A stretch of 64,000 nucleotides of DNA from Betaproteobacteria bacterium Ga0077523. GTDB taxonomy: Bacteria; Pseudomonadota; Gammaproteobacteria; Burkholderiales; Ga0077523. How positions within the stretch are numbered: position 1 is the stretch's first letter; each line of letters starts with the position of its first letter. A model generated the notes under the pieces. That model was given only the letters and a program-made list of their open reading frames with translations. It made no database searches and had not been told where the DNA came from. A program made the translations under genes and the position numbers. The DNA is taken from the NCBI GenBank assembly GCA_001464695.1, contig LNDQ01000120.1, positions 1 through 64,000 of the forward strand. The letters are read 5' to 3'. Positions 19,102 to 30,888 of the stretch are shown here, one piece after another.

Positions 19102-20340
19102 ATGGAAGCCGTGGCCGACACCATGGTGGACGTGCGGGCGGCGTTGCGGCGCGACGCCCGGCGCCGTACTGCCACCGCGCTGCTGCTCGTGCTGCCGCTC
19201 GCGCTGTTCCTGCTGCTGACGTTCCTTGTGCCCATCGGTGCGTTGCTGTGGCGCGCGGTGGACAATCCCGAGATCGCCCGCGCGGTCCCGCGCACGGTGG
19301 CGGCCCTGGCCCGATGGGACGCCGAATCACCTGCGCCGGATGCAGCCTACGCTGCCTTCGTGGCGGATCTGCTGGCGCTGCGCGAACAGACCGACGCCGG
19401 CATGCTGGCCCGCCGCCTCAACACCGAGGTCGGTGGCGCCCGTTCGCTGGTGATGAACGCCTGGCGGGCCCAGCCGCTACCTGCCACCGGGGACGCTGCC
19501 GCGGTTCGCGCCCAATTGATCGCCCTCGATCCGCGCTGGGAAGAACCCTGGATCTGGCAAGCTATCGCCAAGAACGGAGCGCGCCTCACGCCGGACTATC
19601 TGCTGGCTGCCGTCGACCTGAAGCGCACCACGGATGGTTCGATCGTTACCATGGACGCCGATCGATCGGCCTTTCGACGCATCCTGGCACGCACGTTCGG
19701 CATCGCGGCGATCGTCACCGCGATCACGCTGGTGCTCGCCTACCCGCTGGCGTGGTGGCTGTCCACGATGGCGCCACGGCGAGCGAACGTGTTGCTCATC
19801 ATCGTCCTGGTGCCGTTCTGGACTTCCATCCTGGTCCGGGTAGCTGCCTGGATCGTCCTGCTGCAGTCGGGTGGGCTCGTGAACCAGACCCTGCGCGGCA
19901 TCGGACTCATCGATGAACCGCTGGCGCTGCTGTTCAACCGCACCGGCGTGGTGATCGCCATGGTGCACATCCTCCTGCCCTTCATGGTCCTGCCGCTCTA
20001 CAGCGTCATGAAGAGCATTCCGCGCGAATACGTCCGGGCGGCGGTCTCGCTGGGCAGTCATCCCCTCGCCGCGTTCGTGCGCGTCTATGTGCCACAGACG
20101 TACGCGGGGGTCGCGGCCGGCGGCCTGCTCGTGTTCATTCTCGCCATCGGCTACTACGTGACGCCGGCGCTGCTCGGCGGCCCCGAGGATCAGATGCTGA
20201 GCTACAGCGTGGCGCAGTACGCCAACGTCCATCTCGACTGGGGAATGGCCTGCGCACTGGGCAGCGTGCTGCTCGCTGCCACTCTCGTACTCTATGCAGT
20301 CTATCGCCGCTTCGCACGCATGGAGCCGGCTCTCGCATGA
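19102..20340 (+). CDS. ABC transporter permease (PotB-like)
   Basis: Multiple TMs, permease EAA-like loop (EYVRAAVSLGSHPLAAFVRVYVPQT). Confidence 0.88.
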   Translation: MEAVADTMVDVRAALRRDARRRTATALLLVLPLALFLLLTFLVPIGALLWRAVDNPEIARAVPRTVAALARWDAESPAPDAAYAAFVADLLALREQTDAGMLARRLNTEVGGARSLVMNAWRAQPLPATGDAAAVRAQLIALDPRWEEPWIWQAIAKNGARLTPDYLLAAVDLKRTTDGSIVTMDADRSAFRRILARTFGIAAIVTAITLVLAYPLAWWLSTMAPRRANVLLIIVLVPFWTSILVRVAAWIVLLQSGGLVNQTLRGIGLIDEPLALLFNRTGVVIAMVHILLPFMVLPLYSVMKSIPREYVRAAVSLGSHPLAAFVRVYVPQTYAGVAAGGLLVFILAIGYYVTPALLGGPEDQMLSYSVAQYANVHLDWGMACALGSVLLAATLVLYAVYRRFARMEPALA

Positions 20341-21155
20341 AGTCGAATGCCATCGAGGCGCCGTGGGAGCGGATCGGCCACTTCGCGGTGCGCGCCCTCT
20401 GTGTCGGCGTACTGGCTTTCCTGCTGCTGCCGATCGTCGCGATCGTGCCGCTGTCGTTCTCGTCCAGTTCGTTCCTCGTGTATCCGGTGCCGGACTGGTC
20501 GCTCAGGTGGTACCGCGAGCTCGTCGAATCCGCCGAGTGGATACGCGCTGCGCAGAACAGCTTCATCGTCGCGCCGGCCGCGACGCTGATCGCCACTGTC
20601 CTCGGCACCATGGCAGCGGTCGGCCTCGCGCGTGTCCGCTTTCGCGGCAAGGATGCGCTGCTGTCGGTGCTGATCGCGCCGATGATCGTTCCGATCGTCG
20701 TGGTCGGCGTCGGGACCTATCTCTTCTTCGCGCGGTTCGGCCTGACGGACAGCTACGCCGGACTCATCCTGGTACACGCCGCGCTGGGCACGCCGTTCGT
20801 CCTCACCACCGTTTCGGCGACCCTGCAGGGCTTCGATCACAACCTCGTCCGCGCCAGCGCGAGCCTGGGTGCGGCACCGCTGGAAACGTTCCGCCGCGTG
20901 ACCTTGCCGCTGATCGCGCCGGGCGTAATCTCCGGCGCGTTGTTCGCCTTCGCCACGTCGTTCGACGAAGTCGTCGTGACTCTCTTCCTGGCCGGTCCGG
21001 CACAGGTGACGCTGCCGCGGCAGATGTTCACCGGCATCCGCGAGAACATCACGCCGGTGATCGCCGCGGTGGCCACACTGCTCATCGTGTTCACCACGGC
21101 GCTCATGCTCGCCCTGGAGTGGCTGCGCGGGCGGCGTGCGACCGTCGCGCGCTGA
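20337..21155 (+). CDS. ABC transporter permease (PotC-like)
   Basis: NLVRASASLGAAPLETFRRVTLPLIAPGV loop; ATGA overlap with preceding gene. Confidence 0.9.
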   Translation: MKSNAIEAPWERIGHFAVRALCVGVLAFLLLPIVAIVPLSFSSSSFLVYPVPDWSLRWYRELVESAEWIRAAQNSFIVAPAATLIATVLGTMAAVGLARVRFRGKDALLSVLIAPMIVPIVVVGVGTYLFFARFGLTDSYAGLILVHAALGTPFVLTTVSATLQGFDHNLVRASASLGAAPLETFRRVTLPLIAPGVISGALFAFATSFDEVVVTLFLAGPAQVTLPRQMFTGIRENITPVIAAVATLLIVFTTALMLALEWLRGRRATVAR

Positions 21156-21158
21156 GCG

Positions 21159-22232
21159 CTAGAAGCGCTTTTCCACCCCGAACATGAATTTGTGCTGGAT
21201 ACCCCCGTCGGCACGCAGGCTGTAGGTGTTGGACGTGAACGGCGAAGACACGCTCTCGGACACATCGTCCATCATCATGGCCTGATATTGCAGGAAGCCG
21301 AGCAGCGGCGACCCGTTGCTGAAATAGAGCAGCGGGAACGACAGACCGGCACCCGCCGCCGGGCCGAACATCCACTTGCTGGTGGAGAAGATGTTGTTGG
21401 GTCCGCCGCCGGACGTTTCGTCGCTGAACACGGATATCTGCATGCGCGTCGCATGCAGGCCCAGCATGAGTTGGAGGGCCATGTTCCGCCCGAGGAGAAA
21501 CTGACCTCCGCCCCCGAGCAGGAAGGAACGCTGCTCCTTGATCTCGGCCCCGGTGTCAGGTGTCGTCCCGAAGTGGTAGGTCACATCGGCGGCTTTCGCG
21601 CCGTTGCCGAAATACTCCGAGAAGCCGGCATAGGCGAACGGCTGGAAGCCGTTCGCCAGCGGCGCGAAGTACCGGCGCACGCCGAAGCCCAGGCTGCTCA
21701 TGCTGTCGCTCAGGTCCGGTTTGCCGGTGACGCTCGAGCCGGTCGAGCTGATCGTCGTGGAATCGTAGGGCGTCTGCTTGTAATCGCCGAAGATCTGGAT
21801 CGCCCACCCCGGCTCGCCCACGAACTTGTCGGCAGGCTTCGGCGCTTCCACCTGACGGACCACGTACTGCTTCGTGGTGTCATCCCAAGCGAGCGACATG
21901 CTGCGTGCCGGATCGTGCGTGAGCGTCTGGGTCTTCGACGTTCCGTTGTCGTACTGCGTGGTGATGTCGAGCTTGCCGTCGAACTGGTTCGGCGCCGGGT
22001 TGCCGGTCAACCGGTTGTCCTTGTCGGGTACGCCGTCCAGCAGCACCTCGCCACGGCCGTTCTTCACCGTGACTCGCGTCGGATGGATGGTTACCGTGGG
22101 CGCGTCCGGCGGCATGGTGAGCGCAAGCGGCCCTGGATCGGCGCCCGGGTCCATCGGCGCGGTGGCACAGGCTCCGAGGAAGATGGTGGGCAACAGGCAC
22201 ACCGCCGCAAACATCCGCATCCCATTCGTCAT
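21159..22232 (-). CDS. Hypothetical lipoprotein, predicted outer-membrane beta-barrel C-terminus
   Basis: MTNGMRMFAAVCLLPTIFLGACATAP lipobox; C-terminal YSLRADGGIQHKFMFGVEKRF. Confidence 0.7.
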   Translation of the reverse strand: MTNGMRMFAAVCLLPTIFLGACATAPMDPGADPGPLALTMPPDAPTVTIHPTRVTVKNGRGEVLLDGVPDKDNRLTGNPAPNQFDGKLDITTQYDNGTSKTQTLTHDPARSMSLAWDDTTKQYVVRQVEAPKPADKFVGEPGWAIQIFGDYKQTPYDSTTISSTGSSVTGKPDLSDSMSSLGFGVRRYFAPLANGFQPFAYAGFSEYFGNGAKAADVTYHFGTTPDTGAEIKEQRSFLLGGGGQFLLGRNMALQLMLGLHATRMQISVFSDETSGGGPNNIFSTSKWMFGPAAGAGLSFPLLYFSNGSPLLGFLQYQAMMMDDVSESVSSPFTSNTYSLRADGGIQHKFMFGVEKRF

Positions 22233-22395
22233 GGCGCCGTCCTCTCCTGAGGGAAATGACCGGAGGCCCCCGATGCGTGCTCCGGAACCTGGAACGAGAA
22301 TAGTGCGGCGCAAACGACACGTCCAGATGCCTTTGGCATAGCCGTGCCTCGGCACACCTGTCGATCGATTTGACAATCCGCTGCAACGAGCATCT

Positions 22396-23202
22396 GTGGG
22401 ATCATCGTCCGCGAGTGCTGATCGAAGAGGACTGAACGACTTGCTGCAGCGGTGGACCTGGTTCGACGTCAGCGTGTGCGCGCTTGGTGCGCTCGCCGTC
22501 CTGATGGCCGGTTGCGCCTCGAGGGTCCAGGACGATGCCCTCGAGAAACCGCTCGCCAGGGCGCCCACCTGCTGTGCCGGCCCAGGCGAGTTCCGGTTCC
22601 ACCCGGCAACGATCGGGCAGCGCGTCGTGTTCACACTCGACGAGCGCAGTCCCGTGTACGCGTTTCCCCATGGACGGAGCTTCTTCAAGGCGCTCGCCTT
22701 GCCGGATGCGCCGCGCGCCGCCTTCGTGACCGTGGCCTCGTTTCCCGTGGTTGAGAAAGGGCGACTGAACGATTGGCGTGGCCGCTTTTTCGCACCGAGC
22801 ATCGTCTTTTTCGACGCGAGTTTCGACCCGTTCCACGCTATCGATGGGCGGACCAACTTCATGTTCAACGGCAATGGCCGGCGGTTCTCTGCATTCCAGG
22901 TGCCGGTACCGCCGGACGCGCGCTACCTCGCGATCTTCACCGATGCACGGCTGCTTGGGGGGACTGTGCAGGTTCCGGTCGAGTTCGCCGTGCAGAACAC
23001 CCAGTCGGTCGCGTGCGACATCGACGGCAAGGCCGTCGGGGCAGCACCCGATGCCGGCCTGTTCTCTGCCCTGTGCGGACTGTTTGCCGGCCTGTCGGTC
23101 TACACAACGCCGGCGACGGGAGCCTGGAATGCCGCCGTTCCCTACAGCGCCGGCGGCAATCTCGAGCTGTGGCTGTCGGGACCGGGGCCGGCGCAGCCCT
23201 GA
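22396..23202 (+). CDS. Hypothetical lipoprotein
   Basis: Lipobox ALAVLMAGCAS; no confidently recognised domain. Confidence 0.6.
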   Translation: MGSSSASADRRGLNDLLQRWTWFDVSVCALGALAVLMAGCASRVQDDALEKPLARAPTCCAGPGEFRFHPATIGQRVVFTLDERSPVYAFPHGRSFFKALALPDAPRAAFVTVASFPVVEKGRLNDWRGRFFAPSIVFFDASFDPFHAIDGRTNFMFNGNGRRFSAFQVPVPPDARYLAIFTDARLLGGTVQVPVEFAVQNTQSVACDIDGKAVGAAPDAGLFSALCGLFAGLSVYTTPATGAWNAAVPYSAGGNLELWLSGPGPAQP

Positions 23203-23205
23203 GGT

Positions 23206-25305
<2,100 letters not shown>

Positions 25306-25337
25306 GGGGTGTTGTCCTCCAAACAGCCTGAAAAGCG

Positions 25338-25462
25338 TGAAACACGAAGGGCACGAAGGACACCAAGGTACACGAAGGAAAGCCGGGAATTGCCCCGAAG
25401 CTGCCCCGACCCGATCCTTCCCGCTTTTCCTTCGTGCTCCTTCGTGTCCTTCGTGTTGAAAG
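25338..25462. repeat. Inverted-repeat element of short CACGAAGG motifs
   Basis: cacgaagggcacgaaggacaccaaggtacacgaaggaaa ... ttttccttcgtgctccttcgtgtccttcgtgttg: repeated motif on one side, reverse complement on the other. Confidence 0.8.
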
Positions 25463-25488
25463 ATGTTGCTGCGAGAGCAGGAACGACG

Positions 25489-26187
25489 TCAGACCTCCAG
25501 CCACTCCTTGCGCACCGCCTCGTTCGCGCGCAGATCCTCCGGCGTGCCCTCGAACACGATCTCGCCGTGGCCCATCACATAGAGCCGCTGCGAGATCTTG
25601 AGCGCGATGGTGAGCTTCTGCTCGACCAGCAGGATGGAGATGCCGCGCTTCGCGATCTCGTCGAAGAGGTTCGCGACCTGTTCGACGATCTTCGGGGCCA
25701 GGCCTTCGGTGGGCTCGTCGATCATCACAAGATCCGGGTCGCCCATCAGCGTGCGGCACAGGGTCAGCATCTGCTGCTCGCCGCCGGACAGCACGCCGGC
25801 CGGCGCATCGGCCCGCTCGCGCAAGCGCGGGAAGAGCTGGTACATGTCGTCCATGCTCCAGCGGCCGGACTCCTTGCGGCCCTTCATGCCGAGCATCAGG
25901 TTCTGGCGCACCGTGAGCGTCGGGAAGATGTCGCGGTTCTCGGGCACGTAGCCGAGGCCCGCGCGCGCGATCAGGTGGGTCTTCGTTCCCATCAACTCGC
26001 GGTCCTTGAACTTGACCGATCCGTTCGACACCACCTGCCCCATGATGGCCTTGATGGTGGTGGAACGGCCCACGCCGTTGCGTCCGAGCAGGCTGACGAT
26101 CTCGCCCTTGCCGACGGACAGATGCACGCCGTGGAGGATGTGGCTCTTGCCGTAGTAAGCGTGCAGATCCCTCACGGCCAGCATCAT
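25489..26187 (-). CDS. livF: Branched-chain amino acid-type ABC transporter ATPase LivF
   Basis: LGRNGVGRSTTIKAIMG, LSGGEQQMLTLCRTLMGDPDLVMIDEPTEGLAP. Confidence 0.92.
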   Translation of the reverse strand: MMLAVRDLHAYYGKSHILHGVHLSVGKGEIVSLLGRNGVGRSTTIKAIMGQVVSNGSVKFKDRELMGTKTHLIARAGLGYVPENRDIFPTLTVRQNLMLGMKGRKESGRWSMDDMYQLFPRLRERADAPAGVLSGGEQQMLTLCRTLMGDPDLVMIDEPTEGLAPKIVEQVANLFDEIAKRGISILLVEQKLTIALKISQRLYVMGHGEIVFEGTPEDLRANEAVRKEWLEV

Positions 26188-26933
26188 TCCACCTCTGCGC
26201 CGAGGTAGGCTTCCTGGACCGCCTTGTTGCCGCGGATCTCCTGCGGCGTGCCGGTGGCTATGACCTGCCCGTAGACCAGCACCGAGATCCGATCGGCCAG
26301 GCCGAACACGACGCTCATGTCGTGCTCCACCATGACCAGGGTCTTGCCCACGGTCACGTTGCGGATGAGCGCAACGGCATCGGCGGTTTCGGTGTTGCTC
26401 ATGCCGGCCGTGGGCTCGTCGAGCAGGATCACGTCCGCACCGCCGCCGATCGTGATGCCGATCTCGAGCGCGCGCTGCTCGGCGTACGACAGCACGCCGG
26501 CGACCGTATCGCGGCGCTTCTGGAGCCCGATCATCCCGACCAGCTCATCGGCCCGTTCGCGCACGTCCTTCAAGCCGCCCACGCGCTGCCAGAACGAGTA
26601 CTTGTAGCCGAGCGACCACAACACGGCACAACGCAGGTTCTCGAAGACCGACAGCTTCGGAAAGATATTGGTGATCTGGAAGCTGCGCGCGAGGCCGCGG
26701 TGGTTGATCTGCTGCGGCTGCAGGCCGGTGATCGGCTCGCCGTTGAGCAGAATGCTGCCGGAGGTGACGGCAAACCTGCCGCTGATGAGATTGAACAGCG
26801 TCGATTTACCGGCGCCGTTGGGGCCGATGACGGCGTGCCGCTCGCCCTTCTCGATGGCCAGATCGACCCCGTTGATGATCGCGGTCTTGCCGAAGCTCTT
26901 GTGTACTGCCTTCAGTTCCAGGGCGGCGGGCAC
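26184..26933 (-). CDS. livG: Branched-chain amino acid-type ABC transporter ATPase LivG
   Basis: GPNGAGKSTLFNLISG, LLDEPTAGMSNTE; GTG start at 26933. Confidence 0.92.
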   Translation of the reverse strand: MPAALELKAVHKSFGKTAIINGVDLAIEKGERHAVIGPNGAGKSTLFNLISGRFAVTSGSILLNGEPITGLQPQQINHRGLARSFQITNIFPKLSVFENLRCAVLWSLGYKYSFWQRVGGLKDVRERADELVGMIGLQKRRDTVAGVLSYAEQRALEIGITIGGGADVILLDEPTAGMSNTETADAVALIRNVTVGKTLVMVEHDMSVVFGLADRISVLVYGQVIATGTPQEIRGNKAVQEAYLGAEVE

Positions 26934-26934
26934 G

Positions 26935-28185
26935 CTAGATCCCCTTGGCGCGGTTGACCGCAACGGTGACGTGGCCCCAGCCCGCACGCACGAACCGCGC
27001 GACGAACACGAGCAGCACCCCACCCACGAGCAGGATGCCGGCCGCCACGATCCACGGCTGGGCCGTCGCTGTATCCATCTGGCGCCCGAACAGCGACATC
27101 ACGGTGCCGACCTGCTCGGCCTTGGTCTCGAGGTGATAGAGCATCTCCACCAGCGCCACCAGGCCGAGCATCAGAATGGCCGCAGCCGCCGCGGCCCCGG
27201 CATAGGGCAGGAGGAGCCGGCCGAACGTGCGCGTCTGGACCGCGGGCTTGTGCAGCGTGAGCAGCGATGCGATGCCGCCGGGCGCGAACAGGATCATCAC
27301 CAGGAAGAAGAGGCCGAAGTAGAGCAGCCACGCCTGCGTGTAGTTGGACAGCGCCGATTGCAGGAACGTCACGAGCACCGCGCCGATGATCGGCCCGTAG
27401 AAGTGGCCGATGCCGCCGATGAAGGCCATCAGCAGCACGTTGCCGAAGTTGATCACTTCGAGCGCGCCGGCGATACCCGCGAAGAAGCCAGCGAGCGACA
27501 ACATGAAGAAGCGCACGCGTGTGGGGTTGTAGCCCACGAAACGGGCACGCTCGGGATTGTCCCGCACCGCGTTGGCCATGCGGCCGAGTGGTGTCTGGGT
27601 GAGCGCGAACATCGCGATCATGCAGACGAAACACCACGCCGCGATCAGGTAGTACACCTGGATCGACGGCCCGAAATCGACGCCCATGACGGGATTGCCG
27701 ACGACGCGGTCGGTCGAGATACCGCCCTCGCCGCCGAAGAAACTCGGGAACATGAGCGAGCAAGCTGCCACCATTTCGGCGATGCCGAGCGAGATCATCG
27801 CGAACGGCGTGCCGGAATGCTTGGTGGTGATGTAACCGAAGATCACGCCGAAGACGAGACCAGCCGCCCCACCGATGAGCGGCAGGAGTGACACCGGCCA
27901 ACCGAGGGTGTTCGCACCGATCGCGTTGAGGGCGTGTGCCGCGAAGAACGCCCCGAGCCCGAAGTACACCGCATGGCCGAAGGACAGCATGCCGGTCTGT
28001 CCGAGCAGCATGTTGTAGGACAGTGCGAAGATGATCGCGATGCCCATCTGCGAGAGCATCGATACCGCGAAGCCCTGCGTGAAGACGAGCGGTGCCACGA
28101 TCATCACCGCCGCCATCGCGGACCACACCAGCAACCTGCGCCAGGGGAACATGGCGCTCATGCCGCCACCCCGAAGCAACACCAC
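26935..28185 (-). CDS. livM: Branched-chain amino acid-type ABC transporter permease LivM
   Basis: Multi-TM, LSYNMLLGQTGMLSFGHAVYFGLGA signature. Confidence 0.92.
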   Translation of the reverse strand: MVLLRGGGMSAMFPWRRLLVWSAMAAVMIVAPLVFTQGFAVSMLSQMGIAIIFALSYNMLLGQTGMLSFGHAVYFGLGAFFAAHALNAIGANTLGWPVSLLPLIGGAAGLVFGVIFGYITTKHSGTPFAMISLGIAEMVAACSLMFPSFFGGEGGISTDRVVGNPVMGVDFGPSIQVYYLIAAWCFVCMIAMFALTQTPLGRMANAVRDNPERARFVGYNPTRVRFFMLSLAGFFAGIAGALEVINFGNVLLMAFIGGIGHFYGPIIGAVLVTFLQSALSNYTQAWLLYFGLFFLVMILFAPGGIASLLTLHKPAVQTRTFGRLLLPYAGAAAAAAILMLGLVALVEMLYHLETKAEQVGTVMSLFGRQMDTATAQPWIVAAGILLVGGVLLVFVARFVRAGWGHVTVAVNRAKGI

Positions 28186-28258
28186 CGGATCGCGGTTTTC
28201 CCCCGCGTCCGCCGCGTCCGCCGCGTTGAGAGCTCAGCTGTTGACTTTCTCATCATCG

Positions 28259-29206
28259 CTAACCCTCGCGCGTCCCCATCAAGCCCTTCGGCCGCACGAT
28301 CAGCATCGCCACCATCAGCAGATACGGCAGCACCGGCGCTGCCTGCGCGATGGTCACCTTCCACAACTCCATCCACCCCGACTCGGTATTCACCTTGATC
28401 CCGATCGTTCCGAACAGCGACAGCAGCGAGTAGTCGAACGCCACCGAGAACGTCTGCACAGCTCCGATGATGAGCGAGGCGATGAATGCCCCGGCGAGCG
28501 AGCCCATGCCGCCGAACACCACCACGACGAACACGATGGTCCCCACCGAGACGGCCATGCCCGGCTCGGTCACGAAGGCATTGCCGCCGATCACGCCCGC
28601 CAGGCCCGCGAGGGCCGCGCCGCCCGCGAACACGAGCATGAATACCGTGGGCACGTTGTGGCCCAGCGCCTGCACCATGTCCGGGTGCGAGAGCGAGGCC
28701 TGGATGATCATGCCGATGCGGGTCCGCGTGAGGACCAGATACAGCGCCACCAGCATCGCCACCGAGATCAGCATCATGAACACGCGGTACGCCGGATACT
28801 GGGTGCTGAAGATCGAGAACGCCGAGAAATCGAGGATCTCGGGGATGCGGTAGGGCACCGGCGCCCGCCCCCAGATGAGGTGAACCACCTCCTCGATGAT
28901 GTAGGCGAGGCCGAAGGTGAACAGCAGTTCTGCGACGTGGCCGTACTTGTGCACCGTGCGCAGCCCGTAGCGTTCGGTGAGGGCGCCCAGGCCGGCGACC
29001 ACCAAAGGTGCTATCACCAGGGCCGGCCAGAAGCCCACGTACGTGCTGGTCTGGTAGGCGAAGTACGCGCCGAGCATGTAGAAGCTCGCATGCGCGAAGT
29101 TGAGCACGCCCATCATGCTGAAGATCAGCGTGAGCCCGCTCGAGAGCATGAACAGCAGCAGTCCGTAGGACAGGCTGTTCAACAGGGTCACGAGGAAGAA
29201 TTCCAC
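28259..29206 (-). CDS. livH: Branched-chain amino acid-type ABC transporter permease LivH
   Basis: LSSGLTLIFSMMGVLNFAHASFYMLGAYFAY signature. Confidence 0.93.
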   Translation of the reverse strand: MEFFLVTLLNSLSYGLLLFMLSSGLTLIFSMMGVLNFAHASFYMLGAYFAYQTSTYVGFWPALVIAPLVVAGLGALTERYGLRTVHKYGHVAELLFTFGLAYIIEEVVHLIWGRAPVPYRIPEILDFSAFSIFSTQYPAYRVFMMLISVAMLVALYLVLTRTRIGMIIQASLSHPDMVQALGHNVPTVFMLVFAGGAALAGLAGVIGGNAFVTEPGMAVSVGTIVFVVVVFGGMGSLAGAFIASLIIGAVQTFSVAFDYSLLSLFGTIGIKVNTESGWMELWKVTIAQAAPVLPYLLMVAMLIVRPKGLMGTREG

Positions 29207-29230
29207 GCGGGCGATGCTCCGGATGCAGGT

Positions 29231-29266
29231 TAAACAAAAGGGGCGTCCGTGCGGGCGCCCCTTGTG
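29231..29266 (-). terminator. Rho-independent terminator/attenuator between substrate-binding protein gene and livH
   Basis: Minus strand: aaggggcgcccgcacggacgccccttttgttta; GC-rich stem followed by T tract. Confidence 0.75.
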
Positions 29267-29282
29267 GAGTGGCGGTACTCGA

Positions 29283-30539
29283 TCAGCCCTTCGGCCGCTG
29301 GAACTTGCAGGTGGTCGGCAGCGCCGTGTCCTTCGCCTCGATGCGCGCGTCGGTCCTGAAACCGAAACCGGTACGCTCGACGTCGAACTTCACGTCCTTG
29401 CCGTTCGCCTTGGAAAACGTCGATACGAAGATCGGTTGCACGGCCTGGTGGTTGTCGGCCCGCATCGTGACCTCGCCGGTGATGGTGTCGATCTTGATGC
29501 CCTCCAGCGCCGGCGCGACCTTGACCGGATCAGTGGACTTCACCTTCTCCATCGCCATGGTCAGCATGGTCATGGCGTTGATGATGCTGGTCCAGTAGAA
29601 GTCGTCCTTCGAATCGGGGAAGCGCTTGCGATAGGCCTCGACGTTCGCGACGGTGCCGCTGCCGCCGATGTTCGAATGGAACACCGTCACCTGCTTCAAG
29701 TGCCCGACACCCGCTTCACCGATCACGGGCGGCGTGCCGAGTCCACCGGCGTAGTAGGTGTAGAAGTCGGCCGTCAGGCCCGCGTCTTTCGCGGCCTTGA
29801 TGAGCAACGCCACGTCGTTGCCCCAGTTGCCCGTGACCACCGCGTCCGCACCCGAGGCCTTGATCTTCGCGACGTACGGCGCGAAATCCTTCACCTTGCC
29901 GAGCGGATGCAGGTCGTCGCCGACGATCTGCACGTCCGGCCGCTTCTGGTTGAGCATCGCGCGCGCGGCCTTCGCCACCGACTGGCCGAACGAGTAGTCC
30001 TGGTTGATCAGGTAGACCTTGTTGATGCTCTTCTGCGCAGCCATGTAGTTGGTCAGCGCCTGCATCTTCATGTCCACGTCGGCGTCGAAACGGAAGTGGT
30101 AGAAGTTGCACTTGTCGTTGGTGAGCGCGGGATCGACCGCGCCGTAGTTCATGTACAGCACGGTCTGTTCGGGGTTGCGCGCGTTGTGCTTGCCCATCGC
30201 CTCGGACAGCGCCAGTGCCACCGCCGAGCCGTTGCCCTGCATCATGTAACGGATACCCTGATCCACGAGCTGCTTGAAGACGAGCTGCGCTTCCTGCGGG
30301 CTGGTCTTGGTGTCGAACGGCACGACCTCGATCTTCTGGCCGAGGACCCCGCCCTTCTCGTTGATGCGTTCCGCTGCGAACTGCAGGTGGCGCAAGCCCA
30401 CTTCGCCGACGTTGCCGAAGGGGCCCGACAGGCCCTCGAGATAGGCGATCTTGACCACACCCTGCGCAGCCGCCGGGCCTGCGAACGCCAGCGCCGCAAC
30501 CGTACCGATCAGGGCCGCACGCAGCCGAGACTTCACCAT
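29283..30539 (-). CDS. ABC transporter substrate-binding protein (LivK-like)
   Basis: MVKSRLRAALIGTVAALAFAGPAAAQGVVKIAYLEGLSGPFGNVGE; type 1 periplasmic-binding fold. Confidence 0.92.
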   Translation of the reverse strand: MVKSRLRAALIGTVAALAFAGPAAAQGVVKIAYLEGLSGPFGNVGEVGLRHLQFAAERINEKGGVLGQKIEVVPFDTKTSPQEAQLVFKQLVDQGIRYMMQGNGSAVALALSEAMGKHNARNPEQTVLYMNYGAVDPALTNDKCNFYHFRFDADVDMKMQALTNYMAAQKSINKVYLINQDYSFGQSVAKAARAMLNQKRPDVQIVGDDLHPLGKVKDFAPYVAKIKASGADAVVTGNWGNDVALLIKAAKDAGLTADFYTYYAGGLGTPPVIGEAGVGHLKQVTVFHSNIGGSGTVANVEAYRKRFPDSKDDFYWTSIINAMTMLTMAMEKVKSTDPVKVAPALEGIKIDTITGEVTMRADNHQAVQPIFVSTFSKANGKDVKFDVERTGFGFRTDARIEAKDTALPTTCKFQRPKG

Positions 30540-30888
30540 GTTCACTCCTCCCTCATATCGTTCGGAATCGCCGCCGGCGCCTCTCGCCGGTCGGTCCGGA
30601 TCTAGAACGGGTCGGAGGCGCGCCGGGCTGACAAGCCACGGGTCGATCTGCCTCGGCCCCGACCGATCGGCCGGTCTGGCGGGATTTCGCTCCCCCGCCG
30701 GACGCTTGCACTCACGTCCTCGCAAGAGAGGCCGCGGATTCTGCCCCAAGGGACCCCCTCTGTAAACGCACATCTGCCGCGGCATTTCACCATATTGCGC
30801 TGCAGCGAAGGCCGGGGCGGCCAAGGTCCGCGCGCTACAATTCGTCGCATTTCCGCAGCCCCATCTTCACGCCGGAGGAATTCCTTCC

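Noticed and set aside
16799-19330. 843-aa minus-strand ORF
   Set aside because: Antisense to a clear ABC transporter operon; low-complexity Arg/Ala/His-rich translation typical of high-GC shadow ORFs.
22396-23202. MalM-like maltose operon lipoprotein
   Set aside because: Only a vague resemblance; kept as hypothetical lipoprotein.
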